DNA of 64,000 nucleotides from JAFAXD01 sp963833605 (GTDB lineage Bacteria > Pseudomonadota > Alphaproteobacteria > Rhizobiales > Xanthobacteraceae): positions 62,001 through 126,000 of the forward strand of contig CAWHYZ010000003.1 in assembly GCA_963833605.1 (NCBI GenBank), written 5' to 3'. The notes under the pieces were generated by a model, which saw only the letters and a program-made list of their open reading frames with translations, had not been told where the DNA came from and searched no databases. A program made the translations under genes and the position numbers. Shown piece after piece: positions 8,659-18,388 of the stretch. Each line of letters starts with the position of its first letter. The stretch's first letter is position 1.

Positions 8659-10699
8659 ATGATCGTCGTTGCCATAGATATTGGGGGCACCTTTACGGAT
8701 TTGATCGGCTTTCACGCCGAGGAAAACCGATTTGTCGAGGCCAAGAGCCTGACCACGCCGGCGCAGTTGACGCGCGGCATCATCGATTGCATCCGCAAGA
8801 GCGGGCTTGATGCGAGCGCGATCGATGACTTGATCCATGGCTCGACCATCGCAATCAACACCCTGATTGAACGCAAGGGGGCCAAGACCGGGTTGATCGT
8901 CACCCGCGGGACCAGGGATGTCTACATTATCGGTCGCGGCAACCGGCCGGAAGCTTACAATCTCCTGTTCCACAAGCACCGGCCACTCGTTGAGCGCCAT
9001 CTGATCCGCGAGGTCAATGAGCGGCTCTTCGCCACTGGCGAGGTGCATGAGAAGCTGCAGGCGGCGAGCGTCGAGGACGCTTGCGAAAAACTCAAAGCCG
9101 CCGGCGTCGAGGCTGTTGCGGTCTCTTTCCTGCACTCCTACGCAAACCCCGAGCATGAGCGCCAGGCCGGCGCGATCGTGCGCCGTACACTGCCGGACGC
9201 GTATCTTTCGCTTTCGCACGAGATCCTGCGCGAATATCGCGAGTTCGAGCGCACCTCGACGACTGTGGTTAATGCCTACATTGGCCCCAAGGTCGGGGGC
9301 TATGTAAAGAACCTGAAGGATGACCTCGGCACGGTGGGATTCTGCGGTGACCTTGCCATCATGCGCTCGAACGGCGGCGTGATGACGCCCGAGGTCGCGA
9401 CCGATCGGCCCGTGGCCATGATGGAATCGGGGCCGGTCGGCGGCATCATCGCGTCGGCCCGGGTTGGGCAAGCACTCGGCTTTCCCAACGTGATCTCCTT
9501 CGACATGGGCGGCACCACCGCCAAGACGAGCCTGATCCGTGATGGCGAGCCCACCATGGCGCCCGGTTACTACGTCGGTGGATATGCCAGCGGTCATCCG
9601 GTGATGCTGCCCATGATCAACGTCGTCGAGGTCGGGGCCGGCGGCGGCTCGATCGCCTGGATCGACGACATCGGAGCACTCAAGGTCGGTCCGCACAGTG
9701 CCGGAGCCGATCCCGGTCCGATCTGCTATCGTGGCGGCGGCACCGAGCCGACCATCACCGATGCCAATGTGGCGCTGGGACGGCTCGACCCTGACAATTT
9801 CCTCGGCGGCCAGATGAAGCTCGATGGCGCGGCAGCGGCGCGCGGTATCAGGGAGAAGATCGCAGCGCCGCTGAAGATGGAATTGACTGCGGCAGCCCAG
9901 GCGATCCTCGACATTTCGATCTCCACCATGTCGCTAGCCGTGCGCGAAGTGTCGGTCAAAAAAGGCTTTGACCCGCGTGATTTCGTGCTGGTGGCGGCAG
10001 GCGGTGCCGGTCCGCTGCACATCGCGGCAGTCGCGCGCGAGCTACACGTGCCCAAGGTGATCGTGCCTTTGTTCCCGTCGCACTTTTCTGCGCTCGGCAT
10101 GCTGCTTGCAGACGAGCGGCACGATTTCATCCGCACCTGTTACGGCGACTTGGCAGGCATCGATTTCGCCGCGCTTGTACGGACTCACGCTGAGATGGTG
10201 CGCGAGGCGATGAGCGGGCTACGCCACAAGGACAACGCCGAACAGCAAATCCACCTCGACCTGCGTTACGTCGGCCAGGAATTCACCCTGCAGGTGCCGG
10301 TCACCATAGATCAACTCAAGGCCGCCAACTGGCGCAGCATCCGCCAGGCGTTCGACGTCATGTATGAGCATCGCTACGCCCACCATTCCCCGGAGGAGCC
10401 GGTAGAGATGGTCAACATCCGGCTCGCGGTCATCGGCAAGCGCCCGCGCTTGCAATTTCCAACGCTTGCGCAGCGCCGAACCGCCGCGCCGGCGCGCCAA
10501 CGCGAAGTTTATCTCTCCGATCCGTCGAAGCAGTATCGCTTGTCCGGTCTATGACCGCGCGGCGCTCGGTGCCGGCGAACGCATTGCTGGGCCGGCCCTG
10601 ATCCAGGAGCATGGCACCACGACGGTGCTGTTCGAGCACGATAACTGTGAGGTAGCGCCGTCAGGCGAGCTGGTAATTTCGGTCGGGGACGCAGCATGA
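8659..10699 (+). pseudogene. hyuA: hydantoinase/oxoprolinase A subunit, frame broken near the C-terminus
   Basis: The main frame encodes an ATP-dependent N-methylhydantoinase/5-oxoprolinase A subunit: N-terminal 'IVVAIDIGGTFTDLIGF', 'FDMGGTTAKTSLIRDGEP', and 'DFVLVAAGGAGPLHIAAVARELHV'. It stops at 10554 soon after 'VYLSDPSKQYRL', but the missing tail continues in the next frame as 'CPVYDRAALGAGERIAGPAL' to 10699. One extra base (a T near 10541-10543) accounts for this. The restored protein is about 679 residues, normal for the family, and its stop overlaps the hyuB start by ATGA, supporting one operon. ATG 8659 is preferred over GTG 8647. Acts with HyuB on cyclic amides; substrate unknown. 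Confidence 0.8.
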
Positions 10700-12441
10700 C
10701 CAAACAACTCGATCCCGTCACCCTCGAAGTGATCCGCAACGCGCTACCGGCGATCGCCAACGAGATGGCGGCTGATCTGCAGCGCACGTCCTACAACATG
10801 ATGATCTACGAGGTACGGGACTATTGCACTGCTTTGCTCAACCCGAAAGGTGAGCTCATTTCGCAGAATGTCGGCGGCGTGTCGCACTTCGTCGCCGATC
10901 TTGGCGTGATCATCGTCGATGGCATGCAGCGCTATGGCGAAAAGGGGTTCCGGGCAGGGGACGTGATCATCACCAACCACCAGGCGGTCGCCGGTCAACA
11001 CCTCAACAACATCGTCATCTATACGCCATACTTCTACAAAGGCGAGCTTCTGATGTTCGCAATGGTCCGGGCGCATTGGATCGACGTTGGCGGCACATCC
11101 ACCGGCTTCGGCGCCGGCGCCACCGTCGCCGATCCCTGGCTCGAAGGGCTGCAGCTCGACCAGCTGAAAATCTATCGCGAGGGCGAACTCGACGAGACGC
11201 TCTATCGCGTCATTAAGGACAACATCCGCTTCCCGGAATCCTCACTCGGCGATCTGAAATCGCAGATGGCCGCCTGCCGCCTCGCGGCGCGCCGAACCGA
11301 CGAGCTGTTCGACAAATACGGTCGTGACACCATCCTGACGGCGATCGATACCATTTTCGATGAGACCGAACGCAAGTGCCGCAACGTCGTCGCAAAGCTT
11401 CCCGACGGCGTCTACGAGGCGGACGCCGCCATGGACAATGACGGGGTCAAGCGCGACGAACCGGTGCCGATCCATGCGAAGATCACAATCTCTGGCAGTG
11501 ACATGACGATCGATCTGTCGAAATGCTCGCAAGAGCGCAAGGCCGGTATCAACTCGCGCACCTATGCGGGCGCGCGCGTCGCCTACAAGGCGCTGACCGG
11601 GCCGCTCGAGCCGGTCAACGAGGGCTCGTTCCGCGCCCTCAAGGTCGTGATTCCCGAGGGCAACATCATGATGGCGCGCTTTCCGGCGCCGATGGCGGGC
11701 TGGAGCACGATCGTGCCGACGGTGGTCGATACAATCGTGCGCGCGCTCGCGCCCGCCATGCCGGACCGGGTCCCGGCCGGCCACCACGGATTGCTCGGTG
11801 GCACCGTCGTATTCTTCGGTGTGCACCCGAAGACCAACCGCCGCTTCGTCATCCAAAGCATCGAGGGCGGCGGTTGGGGCGGGCGGCCGCACGAGGACGG
11901 CGAGTCTGCCTCGGTGTCGGTCTGCCAAGGCGACGTGCGCAACGGGCCGATCGAGTCGATCGAGCTCAAGTGTCCGGTCCTGATCGAGGCGCGTGAACTG
12001 CGCCGCGACTCCGCCGGCCCAGGCAAATATCGCGGCGGCGTTGGCCTCGACGTGCGCGTGCGTAATCTGGTCGAGGGTCAGTGGAATTTCGAGCAGACGC
12101 GACGCTCGCAGTGTCCGCCCTGGGGCCTGTGGGGTGGCAAGCCCGGCGAATACAGCGAGTATCTGCTGCGCCAGCCGGGCGAGAATGATTTTGCCATCGG
12201 CTACGGCAATCGCCGCACCGTGCCGGTCAACTCCGAGGTGATCGTGCGCACCGGCGGCGGCGGCGGCTGGGGCGATCCGCTCGAGCGCGCACCGGAGGCG
12301 GTGCGTGCCGACGTGATTGCCGAGCTGGTCTCGATCGAGGCGGCACGCAATCAATATGGCGTCGTGATCCGCACAGACTTGTCGCTGGATGCGCCAACCA
12401 CGACGCAGCTGCGCGAAGAGATGCGGGCGAGAAAGGTTTAG
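10696..12441 (+). CDS. hyuB: hydantoinase B / oxoprolinase family subunit
   Basis: A 581-residue hydantoinase B-type subunit. Signatures are 'LDPVTLEVIRNALPAIANEMAADLQRTSYN' (residues 5-34), 'DVIITNHQAVAGQHLNNIVI', 'RAHWIDVGGTSTGFGAG' and the C-terminal glycine-rich 'VRTGGGGGWGDPLERAPEAV'. It partners the A subunit encoded just upstream, with translationally coupled ATGA overlap at 10696-10699. The AB complex opens hydantoin, 5-oxoproline or similar rings using ATP; acetophenone and acetone carboxylases share this architecture, and the substrate cannot be chosen from sequence alone. The MmgE/PrpD gene starts 12 bases after the stop, so the three probably form one transcript. Confidence 0.9.
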   Translation: MTKQLDPVTLEVIRNALPAIANEMAADLQRTSYNMMIYEVRDYCTALLNPKGELISQNVGGVSHFVADLGVIIVDGMQRYGEKGFRAGDVIITNHQAVAGQHLNNIVIYTPYFYKGELLMFAMVRAHWIDVGGTSTGFGAGATVADPWLEGLQLDQLKIYREGELDETLYRVIKDNIRFPESSLGDLKSQMAACRLAARRTDELFDKYGRDTILTAIDTIFDETERKCRNVVAKLPDGVYEADAAMDNDGVKRDEPVPIHAKITISGSDMTIDLSKCSQERKAGINSRTYAGARVAYKALTGPLEPVNEGSFRALKVVIPEGNIMMARFPAPMAGWSTIVPTVVDTIVRALAPAMPDRVPAGHHGLLGGTVVFFGVHPKTNRRFVIQSIEGGGWGGRPHEDGESASVSVCQGDVRNGPIESIELKCPVLIEARELRRDSAGPGKYRGGVGLDVRVRNLVEGQWNFEQTRRSQCPPWGLWGGKPGEYSEYLLRQPGENDFAIGYGNRRTVPVNSEVIVRTGGGGGWGDPLERAPEAVRADVIAELVSIEAARNQYGVVIRTDLSLDAPTTTQLREEMRARKV

Positions 12442-12453
12442 CGACCGGCCGGC

Positions 12454-13881
12454 ATGACATCGATCGATCAACTCGGCGCCTACGTCTCCCAGGGAATCCG
12501 CGGCAGCATCTCCGAACCACTGCGTGCCGCGCTCGTCCTTCGCGTCATCGACACCGTCACCGCGTGGGTGGCGACGGCGGGCACGACAGAAGCCCGCACG
12601 CTTCGCCAATTTCAACGCGACGCTTTGCAAAATTTTTTCGATCCGACGCTCGATATCCTGATCCACTGCGCGCTTACGCGCTTGAGCGAGACCGACGACA
12701 TCCATTTGGCTTCGATGATCACGCCGGGCGCGATTGTCATTCCAGGCGCGCTCACCATTGCGGCAACCTTGCCGCCCAATCCGGCCGCACTGCAGGAAGC
12801 GATCGTTGCCGGCTACGAAGTCATGATCCGGCTCGGCCTCGCGCTCGATGGCCCGACCATCCTGTATCGCGGCATCTGGCCGAGCTTGATCGCAGCGCCA
12901 GTCGGCATCGCGGCGGTTGCTGCGCGCCTCCTCGATCTGTCTGCCAGCGAGGCCGCCCACGCATTAGCGCAGGCACTGACTTTGGCGGCGCCCGGCGTCG
13001 GACATCACAATGCGCCGACAGGATCGCGCTGGTTCGCGATTGGCCATGCGGCGCGAAACGGCGTTTTGGCGGCGCGGGCCGCTCGCGCCGGTTTTACTTC
13101 AGATCTCGGTATTCTCGAAGGCAGCTATTTCAACACCGTCTACGGCATCACGCCCAAGATCACCGTGCTGACCGAAAATCTTGGCGCGCCCGCCAAACTC
13201 ACGGACGTTTCGTTCAAGCCCTGGTGCGCGGCGCGCCAGACCATGGCGGCAACCCAGGCTTTCCGCGAACTCCTCAACAGCGGCGTTGCGTCCGACGATG
13301 TCACGGCGATCGACGTTTCGGTGCCGCCGCCGTTCCTGAAGATGGTCGACCACGGGATCGTCGGTGGCCGGACTGCCCGTCTTACTAGCCAGCCGTTTCA
13401 GCTTGCGCTCGCCGCACTGGTGCCGGACCTCCAATTCGACGTGGCGCAAGCGGCCGACGCGCCGACCGATGTTCTGCGATTCATGAACAAGGTCACGGTG
13501 CGCGCCGACGAGAATTTGTTGGATGGATTCCCGCGTCGCTGGCCCGCGCGTGTGCGCGTTCGCACCCCACAAACCGAACGCGAGCGATTGATCGCGCACA
13601 TTCCTGGTGATCCGGAGCGGCTACCTGATAGGATCGATATCGTTACCAAATCACGCCGCCTGGTCGGGCGGATTGCTGAAGATATTGTTGATCAATGCGA
13701 CGCTTTGTTCGACACGCGAACGACGCCCGCACAATTGGTCGCATTCATCAATCAATCATGTGGGTACACGCTTAGCTCTTCGTGGCCAGAGTGTTTGGAC
13801 CCATCTCGATCAGAAGGTGCACGCCTCCTTGGGCGTGACGCGTGGAACACGCCTGCACGCGATGACGCGCGTAGGCTCTGA
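12454..13881 (+). CDS. MmgE/PrpD family protein
   Basis: A 475-residue MmgE/PrpD-fold protein. PrpD is 2-methylcitrate dehydratase, but the family covers several dehydratases and isomerases, including cis-aconitate decarboxylase. Recognisable blocks are 'AIVAGYEVMIRLGLALDG', 'ALTLAAPGVGHHNAPTGSRWFAIGHAARNGVLAARAARAGF' (split over residues 165-210), 'LEGSYFNTVYG' and 'VSFKPWCAARQT'. The last ~40 residues after 'LVAFINQSCG' look unlike the family and may be extra or frameshifted. It follows hyuB by 12 bases in the same operon, so it probably processes a product or precursor of the HyuAB substrate. Confidence 0.85.
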   Translation: MTSIDQLGAYVSQGIRGSISEPLRAALVLRVIDTVTAWVATAGTTEARTLRQFQRDALQNFFDPTLDILIHCALTRLSETDDIHLASMITPGAIVIPGALTIAATLPPNPAALQEAIVAGYEVMIRLGLALDGPTILYRGIWPSLIAAPVGIAAVAARLLDLSASEAAHALAQALTLAAPGVGHHNAPTGSRWFAIGHAARNGVLAARAARAGFTSDLGILEGSYFNTVYGITPKITVLTENLGAPAKLTDVSFKPWCAARQTMAATQAFRELLNSGVASDDVTAIDVSVPPPFLKMVDHGIVGGRTARLTSQPFQLALAALVPDLQFDVAQAADAPTDVLRFMNKVTVRADENLLDGFPRRWPARVRVRTPQTERERLIAHIPGDPERLPDRIDIVTKSRRLVGRIAEDIVDQCDALFDTRTTPAQLVAFINQSCGYTLSSSWPECLDPSRSEGARLLGRDAWNTPARDDARRL

Positions 13882-14000
13882 CGTCGACGGTATCGGGGTC
13901 CAGCCAAATTTTGTGAAGCGCGTCACTGGGCGCGCTCCGAAAAAAGCGTATCGTCCAACTCGCAAACGTCGCGCTCCATGTTCAGTCATAGGGGATGCAC

Positions 14001-14495
14001 ATGCCCAATCCAGGACAACCCACCATCTCTCCCGGTGCAACCGGTGACGCGGTCCGACGGCTGCAGCGGGCGCTGCGGCGCACGCCCGATCTTGACCTTG
14101 TTGTTGACGGTAATTTCGGCCCGAAGACCGAGCAGGCTGTGAAGGATTTCCAGCAAGGCGCCGGCCTCGTTGCGGATGGCGTGGTTGGCCCACTGACCTG
14201 GGCGGCGTTGCCGGACGGGGGTCCGATGCCGACCCTGCAGCAAGGCGCGAGTGGCAGTGTCGTGAAGAGCCTGCAGCAGGTGCTCGCTGTTGGCGCGCCC
14301 GGCGCGTGGAACACGGGTCCGGGCGCGATCGACGGTAATTTCGGCCCGGCCACCAAAGCGTCGGTCAAGGCGTTTCAGACTTGGGGCAGCGTGCCGGCGG
14401 ATGGTGTCGTCGGGGATCAGACTTGGTCGGTGTCGCTGCATGCGGCAAGCGCGACACTGGAGACCAGGGTCGGATTGCAATTTGTTGTGGGTTAG
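14001..14495 (+). CDS. tandem peptidoglycan-binding domain protein
   Basis: A 164-residue protein made of two PG_binding_1 repeats. The first is 'GATGDAVRRLQRALRR..VVDGNFGPKTEQAVKDFQ...VADGVVGPLTWAAL'; the second is 'GASGSVVKSLQQVL..AIDGNFGPATKASVKAFQ...PADGVVGDQTWS'. No catalytic domain and no signal peptide are visible, so it may reach the wall by another route or act as an accessory subunit. The ATG at 14001 has AGGGG six bases upstream; the in-frame ATG at 13995 is too close to that site. It stands alone between the hydantoinase operon and a repeat. Confidence 0.85.
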   Translation: MPNPGQPTISPGATGDAVRRLQRALRRTPDLDLVVDGNFGPKTEQAVKDFQQGAGLVADGVVGPLTWAALPDGGPMPTLQQGASGSVVKSLQQVLAVGAPGAWNTGPGAIDGNFGPATKASVKAFQTWGSVPADGVVGDQTWSVSLHAASATLETRVGLQFVVG

Positions 14496-14516
14496 TAGTC
14501 GACGCCCACGGCTGCG

Positions 14517-14550
14517 GTCATGGCCGGGATCCTGTCCCGGCCCTCCACGT
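14517..14550. repeat. Rhizobiales palindrome 'GTCATGGCCGGG'
   Basis: GGCCGGGA at 14522-14529 pairs with TCCCGGCC at 14535-14542 around a 5-base loop, flanked by GTCAT and CTCCACG. This matches the very common Rhizobiales intergenic repeat of the form 'GTCATGGCCGGGCTTG..CCCGGCCATCCACG'. It lies 22 bases after the peptidoglycan-binding gene and could also help terminate that transcript. Confidence 0.7.
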
Positions 14551-14601
14551 TGTTTTGCTGATCCGGCACGCGATCGACGCGCCGATCCGCGGAGACCCGC
14601 T

Positions 14602-14889
14602 CTAAGTCTTCGGTCCCGCGCCCGGATCGCTGATCAGGTGTGCCGCCACCAGCCGGTGCCAGATGAACAAAACCACTACCGCCCCGATAATGGCAGCGAT
14701 GAAGCCAGCACCTTGATCGGGATGGTACCAGCCGATCGCCTGTCCTATCCAGGTGGCAAGGAACGCCCCTACGATGCCGAGCACAGTGGTGAGGATGAAA
14801 CCTTGTGGGTTATTGGGACCAGGCGCCAGCCAGCGCGCCACCAGGCCTGCCACGAAACCCACGATGATGATCCAGATGATGCTCCACAT
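14602..14889 (-). CDS. GlsB/YeaQ/YmgE family membrane protein
   Basis: A 95-residue, almost entirely hydrophobic protein with three predicted membrane segments: 'IIWIIIVGFVAGLVARWLA', 'GFILTTVLGIVGAFLATWIG', and 'GFIAAIIGAVVVLFIWHRL'. The glycine-spaced first and second segments are typical of the transglycosylase-associated GlsB/YeaQ family, which is linked to general stress responses. The ATG at 14889 is preferred over GTG 14898. It lies 14 bases after the YidB-like gene and is probably co-transcribed with it. Molecular function is unknown; localisation is the inner membrane. Confidence 0.85.
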   Translation of the reverse strand: MWSIIWIIIVGFVAGLVARWLAPGPNNPQGFILTTVLGIVGAFLATWIGQAIGWYHPDQGAGFIAAIIGAVVVLFIWHRLVAAHLISDPGAGPKT

Positions 14890-14903
14890 GATTGTCACTC
14901 GCT

Positions 14904-15479
14904 TTAAACCCAGCGTGAAGCTTCGGCCTCAGTCGGCATCCGCCCCTGTGGGGTGAGCTGGTCGACGAGCTCTGGCAGCTGATCGCTCAAGCCCGCCAAC
15001 AGATCGCCTTTGGAAAGCCCGGCGTGCTGGGCAAGCGTGTTCACCTGTTCAGAGCCGAGCGCTTTCTCGAGATCGGAAGGTGAGATCTGTTTGTTTGGTC
15101 CGGTCCCGACCCATGAGCTCGCCACGTCGCCATGGCCGTTTTGCTCGAGCTGTTTGAGGAGGTCGCCGAGCCCGCCGCTGAGCACGCTGCCAGCGGCGCC
15201 ACCGGCCAGCAACCCGCCCAGGCCACCCTTGAGCACATCCGCAAGGCTGCCGCCTGGACCTGCACCAAGGTTGCCGCCGGGAGGGGAGATCGGGCCGGCT
15301 GTCCGGCCACCGGCGGGCGTTGCCTGCTGGCCGCCGCCGAGATGCTTAAGCGCCTTGTAGGCCAGTAGCCCGATCAGGGCCATCGTGAGTGGCGACATGC
15401 CGCCGCTGCCCCCACTCGGGGCCTGGCGTTGTCCGCGTGGCCCATTCTGCATGCCGTTGAGAACGTCCATCAAACCCAT
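14904..15479 (-). CDS. YidB (DUF937) family protein
   Basis: A 191-residue protein with a short N-terminal hydrophobic patch ('LTMALIGLLAYKAL'), a long Gly/Ala/Pro-rich linker, and a C-terminal DUF937/YidB domain: 'SGGLGDLLKQLEQNGHGDVASSWVGTGPNKQISPSDLEKALG' followed by 'QHAGLSKGDLLAGLSDQLPELVDQLTPQGRMPTE' (each broken across residues 100-190). The ATG at 15479 is preceded by AGGAGG six bases upstream. YidB proteins are widespread in alphaproteobacteria and have no settled function. It is the first gene of a two-gene unit with the GlsB-like membrane protein. Confidence 0.88.
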   Translation of the reverse strand: MGLMDVLNGMQNGPRGQRQAPSGGSGGMSPLTMALIGLLAYKALKHLGGGQQATPAGGRTAGPISPPGGNLGAGPGGSLADVLKGGLGGLLAGGAAGSVLSGGLGDLLKQLEQNGHGDVASSWVGTGPNKQISPSDLEKALGSEQVNTLAQHAGLSKGDLLAGLSDQLPELVDQLTPQGRMPTEAEASRWV

Positions 15480-15666
15480 TGTCGCCTCCTGTCTGCGTCG
15501 CCTCCATATGGCTTGAACCAGATACTCATTTTATGGGCGCGATATGACACTCACAAGGCATTGTATCGTGGCCCCGCTCTAAAAGGATACCGCACGCGGG
15601 CATGACGTGAGAGAGTTGGTAGCTTAGTCCTTCCTGCACGAGCCGCGCACCCATAGGAGTCCGCAC

Positions 15667-16104
15667 ATGCAGTCCGGTTTGTTTGCGTTCGCAGCGGCAT
15701 GCGCGTTTGTCGGCGTGGCGCTTTACATCAACATCGTCGAACAACCTGCCCGGATGACACTCGCTCCTCGCGCGATGATGCGCGAATGGACGCCGAGCAA
15801 TCGCCGCGGCTTTATCCTGTTGTCCGCGCTTGCGGTCATATCGACGATCCTCGCCTTTGCGGACTACGCGCGCACGGGTGATATCCGTTGGACAATCGGT
15901 GGAGCCATCATGCTGGCGAGTTGGCCCTACGCCTACTACGTGATCGTGCCGGTGAACGTCTGGCTCAACGCGCTCCAGCCAGGCGCGCCGGCCACGGCCC
16001 TGCGCGAGCTGATGCGCGATTGGGGTCTGCTGGAATGGGGTCTCACCGCTATCGGACTGTGGGCCTGCGGCGTCTTCGCTTGGGCTTTGATCAGGCCAGC
16101 CTGA
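15667..16104 (+). CDS. DUF1772 family membrane protein
   Basis: A 145-residue integral membrane protein with four hydrophobic segments: 'GLFAFAAACAFVGVALYINIV', 'GFILLSALAVISTILAFADYA', 'WTIGGAIMLASWPYAYYVIVPV' and 'WGLLEWGLTAIGLWACGVFAWAL'. The 'ALYINIVEQPARM' motif at residues 18-30 and the 'PVNVWLNAL' motif before the last segment mark the DUF1772 family. It has no known function. The preceding sequence 'AGGAGTCCGCAC' supplies a plausible ribosome site. It is monocistronic as far as can be seen. Confidence 0.85.
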   Translation: MQSGLFAFAAACAFVGVALYINIVEQPARMTLAPRAMMREWTPSNRRGFILLSALAVISTILAFADYARTGDIRWTIGGAIMLASWPYAYYVIVPVNVWLNALQPGAPATALRELMRDWGLLEWGLTAIGLWACGVFAWALIRPA

Positions 16105-16221
16105 AGTTGTTGGCTCCCAGCCTCGTCTTGAGTGAATGCAGTTGAATTGCGATTGTGGGTCGGGTTGACATCCTTCGGCCCTCGACCGTTGCTTAAATGC
16201 CTAAATATCGAGCTGATCCCC

Positions 16222-16686
16222 GTGTCGATCATCACCAGCGCCGCAACCAGCACGAAACCTTCGCTCACCATCCGGCGCCGGTTCAACGCGCCGCGGACGA
16301 ATGTCTACGCCGCCTGGACCGATCCGGAGCAAATGCAGCGCTGGTTCGGACCTGCCGGGGCGCGCACCTTGGAAGCGCAGGCGGACGTTCGCGTCGGCGG
16401 ACGTTTCCGCGTCATATTCCGTACCCCAGACGGTGAGGACCACGAAGTGACCGGTGTCTATCGTGAAGTCATGGCCGACACCAGGCTCGTTTTCACCTGG
16501 GCGTGGCGTTCCACTGCGGAGCGAGAATCGCTCGTTACGGTGGTGCTTGCAAGCGACGGCGAAGGGACCGTGATGACCTTCAACCATGAACAATTCTTCG
16601 ACCAAGCCAGCCGCGACGCGCCCAACACCGGCTGGCTGGGAGCCTTCGACAAGCTGGAGAAATTTGTTGCGTCGCAAGGTGGCTGA
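16222..16686 (+). CDS. SRPBCC/AHSA1-domain protein
   Basis: A protein of about 154 residues of the START-like SRPBCC fold, AHSA1 branch. It has 'IRRRFNAPRTNVYAAWTDPEQMQRWFGPAG' near the N-terminus, then 'DVRVGGRFRVIFRTPDGEDHEVTGVYREV' and a C-terminal helix 'NTGWLGAFDKLEKFV'. These domains form a hydrophobic pocket; members serve as ligand-binding or stress-related proteins and often accompany ArsR regulators, although none is present here. The frame opens at 16132, but family length favours GTG 16222. Function is unassigned. Confidence 0.8.
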   Translation: MSIITSAATSTKPSLTIRRRFNAPRTNVYAAWTDPEQMQRWFGPAGARTLEAQADVRVGGRFRVIFRTPDGEDHEVTGVYREVMADTRLVFTWAWRSTAERESLVTVVLASDGEGTVMTFNHEQFFDQASRDAPNTGWLGAFDKLEKFVASQGG

Positions 16687-16708
16687 GCGCCCGGTTAGGT
16701 ACCATGTG

Positions 16709-17635
16709 TTATGTCACCGTCGCCCGCATCAGGCGCTCAAGTCCCTGCGCCGTTGACACTTCCGGCACCCAGCCGAGGCGCGTAAGCGCCTGCGGGTCAG
16801 CGACCAGCGACCCGGTCAGATAGGACCAGCTTGCGGCGTGTCCGGAGACTTCGAGTGCCGCTCGCAGCAGGGACGCGGGTACCGCGATGAGGCCTGGACG
16901 GCGCCCGAGGCCGCGTCGCATCGCGGCGATCATCTGCGACAGCGTCAACGGTTGGGGGTCGGCCACGATGAGCGGGCGTCGCAGCACCGAGGAAGCTCCC
17001 AACACCTGCGCGACCGCTCCGGCCAGATTGTCGAGTGCCAACAGTGAGCGCCGCGCCGTCAGTCCGCCAAGGGGCAGCGGATAGGGCGAACGCGCAAGCC
17101 GTGCGAGCTGCACCAAATTACCGGTCATACCCGGGCCGTAGACGGTGACCAAGCGCAGCGCGACCCAATCAAGATCAAGTTCCGCGAGACCGCGTTCAGC
17201 CGCGAGCTTTGAACGCCCATAGGCGTCAGTCGGCTGTGGCGGCATCGCTTCGGTCAGAACGTCGGTCGCAGTCGCACCCGACTGGGCACGCACGGAAGAC
17301 AGGAAAATAAACCGCCGCACACCGGCGCGTTGCGCCGCCCGCGCTAGCCCGATGGTCGCTTCGGTGCCGAGCAGGCGGTGGTCATCTTCCGGCAGTCCCG
17401 ACATCGCGTGCGACGGACCAGCGGTATGGATCACCGCGTCAACGTCGGCCAGCGCCGCCGACATATTCTGCGGCCGCATCAGGTCGCCGACCACGGCGCT
17501 CGCGCAATCGAGCGCCACGGCTGTCGGACGGCGAAGCAGAACGCGCAACCGGAAGCCGCGCTTGCCAAGCTCGCGCAACAGGTGTTGCCCAATGAAGCCA
17601 GTGCCGCCGGTGAGCGCGATGAGCGGCTTGTTCAT
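16709..17635 (-). CDS. NAD-dependent epimerase/dehydratase family protein
   Basis: A 308-residue extended short-chain dehydrogenase. It carries the N-terminal nucleotide motif 'ALTGGTGFIGQHLL' (GxxGxxG), the 'AVIHTAGPSH' strand, a serine before the catalytic pair ('FIFLSSVRAQSG'), and the active-site 'YGRSK'. The C-terminal region 'LIVADPQPLTLSQMIAAMRRGLGR' is typical of complex I-associated or nucleoside-sugar-type epimerases. The substrate is unknown. The gene is divergent from exoD across 108 bases, so a link to surface polysaccharide is possible but unproven. Confidence 0.85.
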   Translation of the reverse strand: MNKPLIALTGGTGFIGQHLLRELGKRGFRLRVLLRRPTAVALDCASAVVGDLMRPQNMSAALADVDAVIHTAGPSHAMSGLPEDDHRLLGTEATIGLARAAQRAGVRRFIFLSSVRAQSGATATDVLTEAMPPQPTDAYGRSKLAAERGLAELDLDWVALRLVTVYGPGMTGNLVQLARLARSPYPLPLGGLTARRSLLALDNLAGAVAQVLGASSVLRRPLIVADPQPLTLSQMIAAMRRGLGRRPGLIAVPASLLRAALEVSGHAASWSYLTGSLVADPQALTRLGWVPEVSTAQGLERLMRATVT

Positions 17636-17743
17636 GTGACGTAAAGCCCAACAGTGGTAGCAGTAGCCATGTTACCACGTCTGCCGGCCCTCTGACCTTG
17701 GCCTGCAACTGTGCGCCGATGTCGGAGTTAAATAGGTACCCGC

Positions 17744-18376
17744 ATGCTCAATCCTGATCAAACGCACCCGCCGCCAAATCACACCGCCGGCGTGCACACC
17801 TCCGCGGTGTTGCGTTCGTTGATCGACGAGGCGCCGCCGACCGAGTTCACGCTGCGCTGGCTGATCGGCAACCTCCCGCATCGCTCGTTCGGTGCCATGA
17901 TGTTGTTGTTGGCGATCGTTGCCATGGTCCCGGTGATCTCGATCGCGGCTGGCCTGCTTATCGCCGTGCTGGCAGTACAGATCATCCTCGGTTACCGTAC
18001 CCCGAGGTTTCCAAGCCGCCTGATGAACCATCCGCTGCCTTCGCGCTATCTTCGGGCGCTCGAGCAGCACGCTATTCCGTTGCTCGACAAGATCGAGACC
18101 GTGGTACGCCCGCGCTGGCCTGCGCTCGTGCAAGGCACGTTGCGTCTGGTGGGCATCGTTGTATTATTGCTGACCGTTATTCTGCTGACCTTTCCGCTGC
18201 CGCTGTCCAACATCCCACCGGCAGCTGTCATCGCGCTGATCGCGCTCGGCTACGCGGAGCAGGACGGGTTGCTTCTGTCAGTCGCGTTGGCCTTGGCGGT
18301 CGTGCTGCTGGGGCTCGTGTTCGCAGCCGTGTTGGGATTGATCGACGGCGCAGAGTGGGTCCTGCGCTTCCTGTGA
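17744..18376 (+). CDS. exoD: exopolysaccharide synthesis protein ExoD family
   Basis: A 210-residue membrane protein with the ExoD signature 'LRWLIGNLPHRSFGAMMLLLAIVAMVPV' (residues 38-65), followed by 'IAAGLLIAVLAVQIILGYRTPRFP' and 'RWPALVQGTLRLVG', plus C-terminal hydrophobic segments. ExoD is required for exopolysaccharide production and nodule invasion in Sinorhizobium; the biochemical role is unclear. It is alone on its strand and converges with the secreted-protein gene that ends at 18389. Confidence 0.88.
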   Translation: MLNPDQTHPPPNHTAGVHTSAVLRSLIDEAPPTEFTLRWLIGNLPHRSFGAMMLLLAIVAMVPVISIAAGLLIAVLAVQIILGYRTPRFPSRLMNHPLPSRYLRALEQHAIPLLDKIETVVRPRWPALVQGTLRLVGIVVLLLTVILLTFPLPLSNIPPAAVIALIALGYAEQDGLLLSVALALAVVLLGLVFAAVLGLIDGAEWVLRFL

Positions 18377-18388
18377 TCGGTCGCCCCA

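Noticed and set aside
11242..12960. 572-codon open frame on the minus strand opposite hyuB and MmgE/PrpD
   Set aside because: It is the antisense shadow of two well-supported genes, has no family motif and is rich in His/Arg/Asp as expected from reverse-complemented GC-rich codons.
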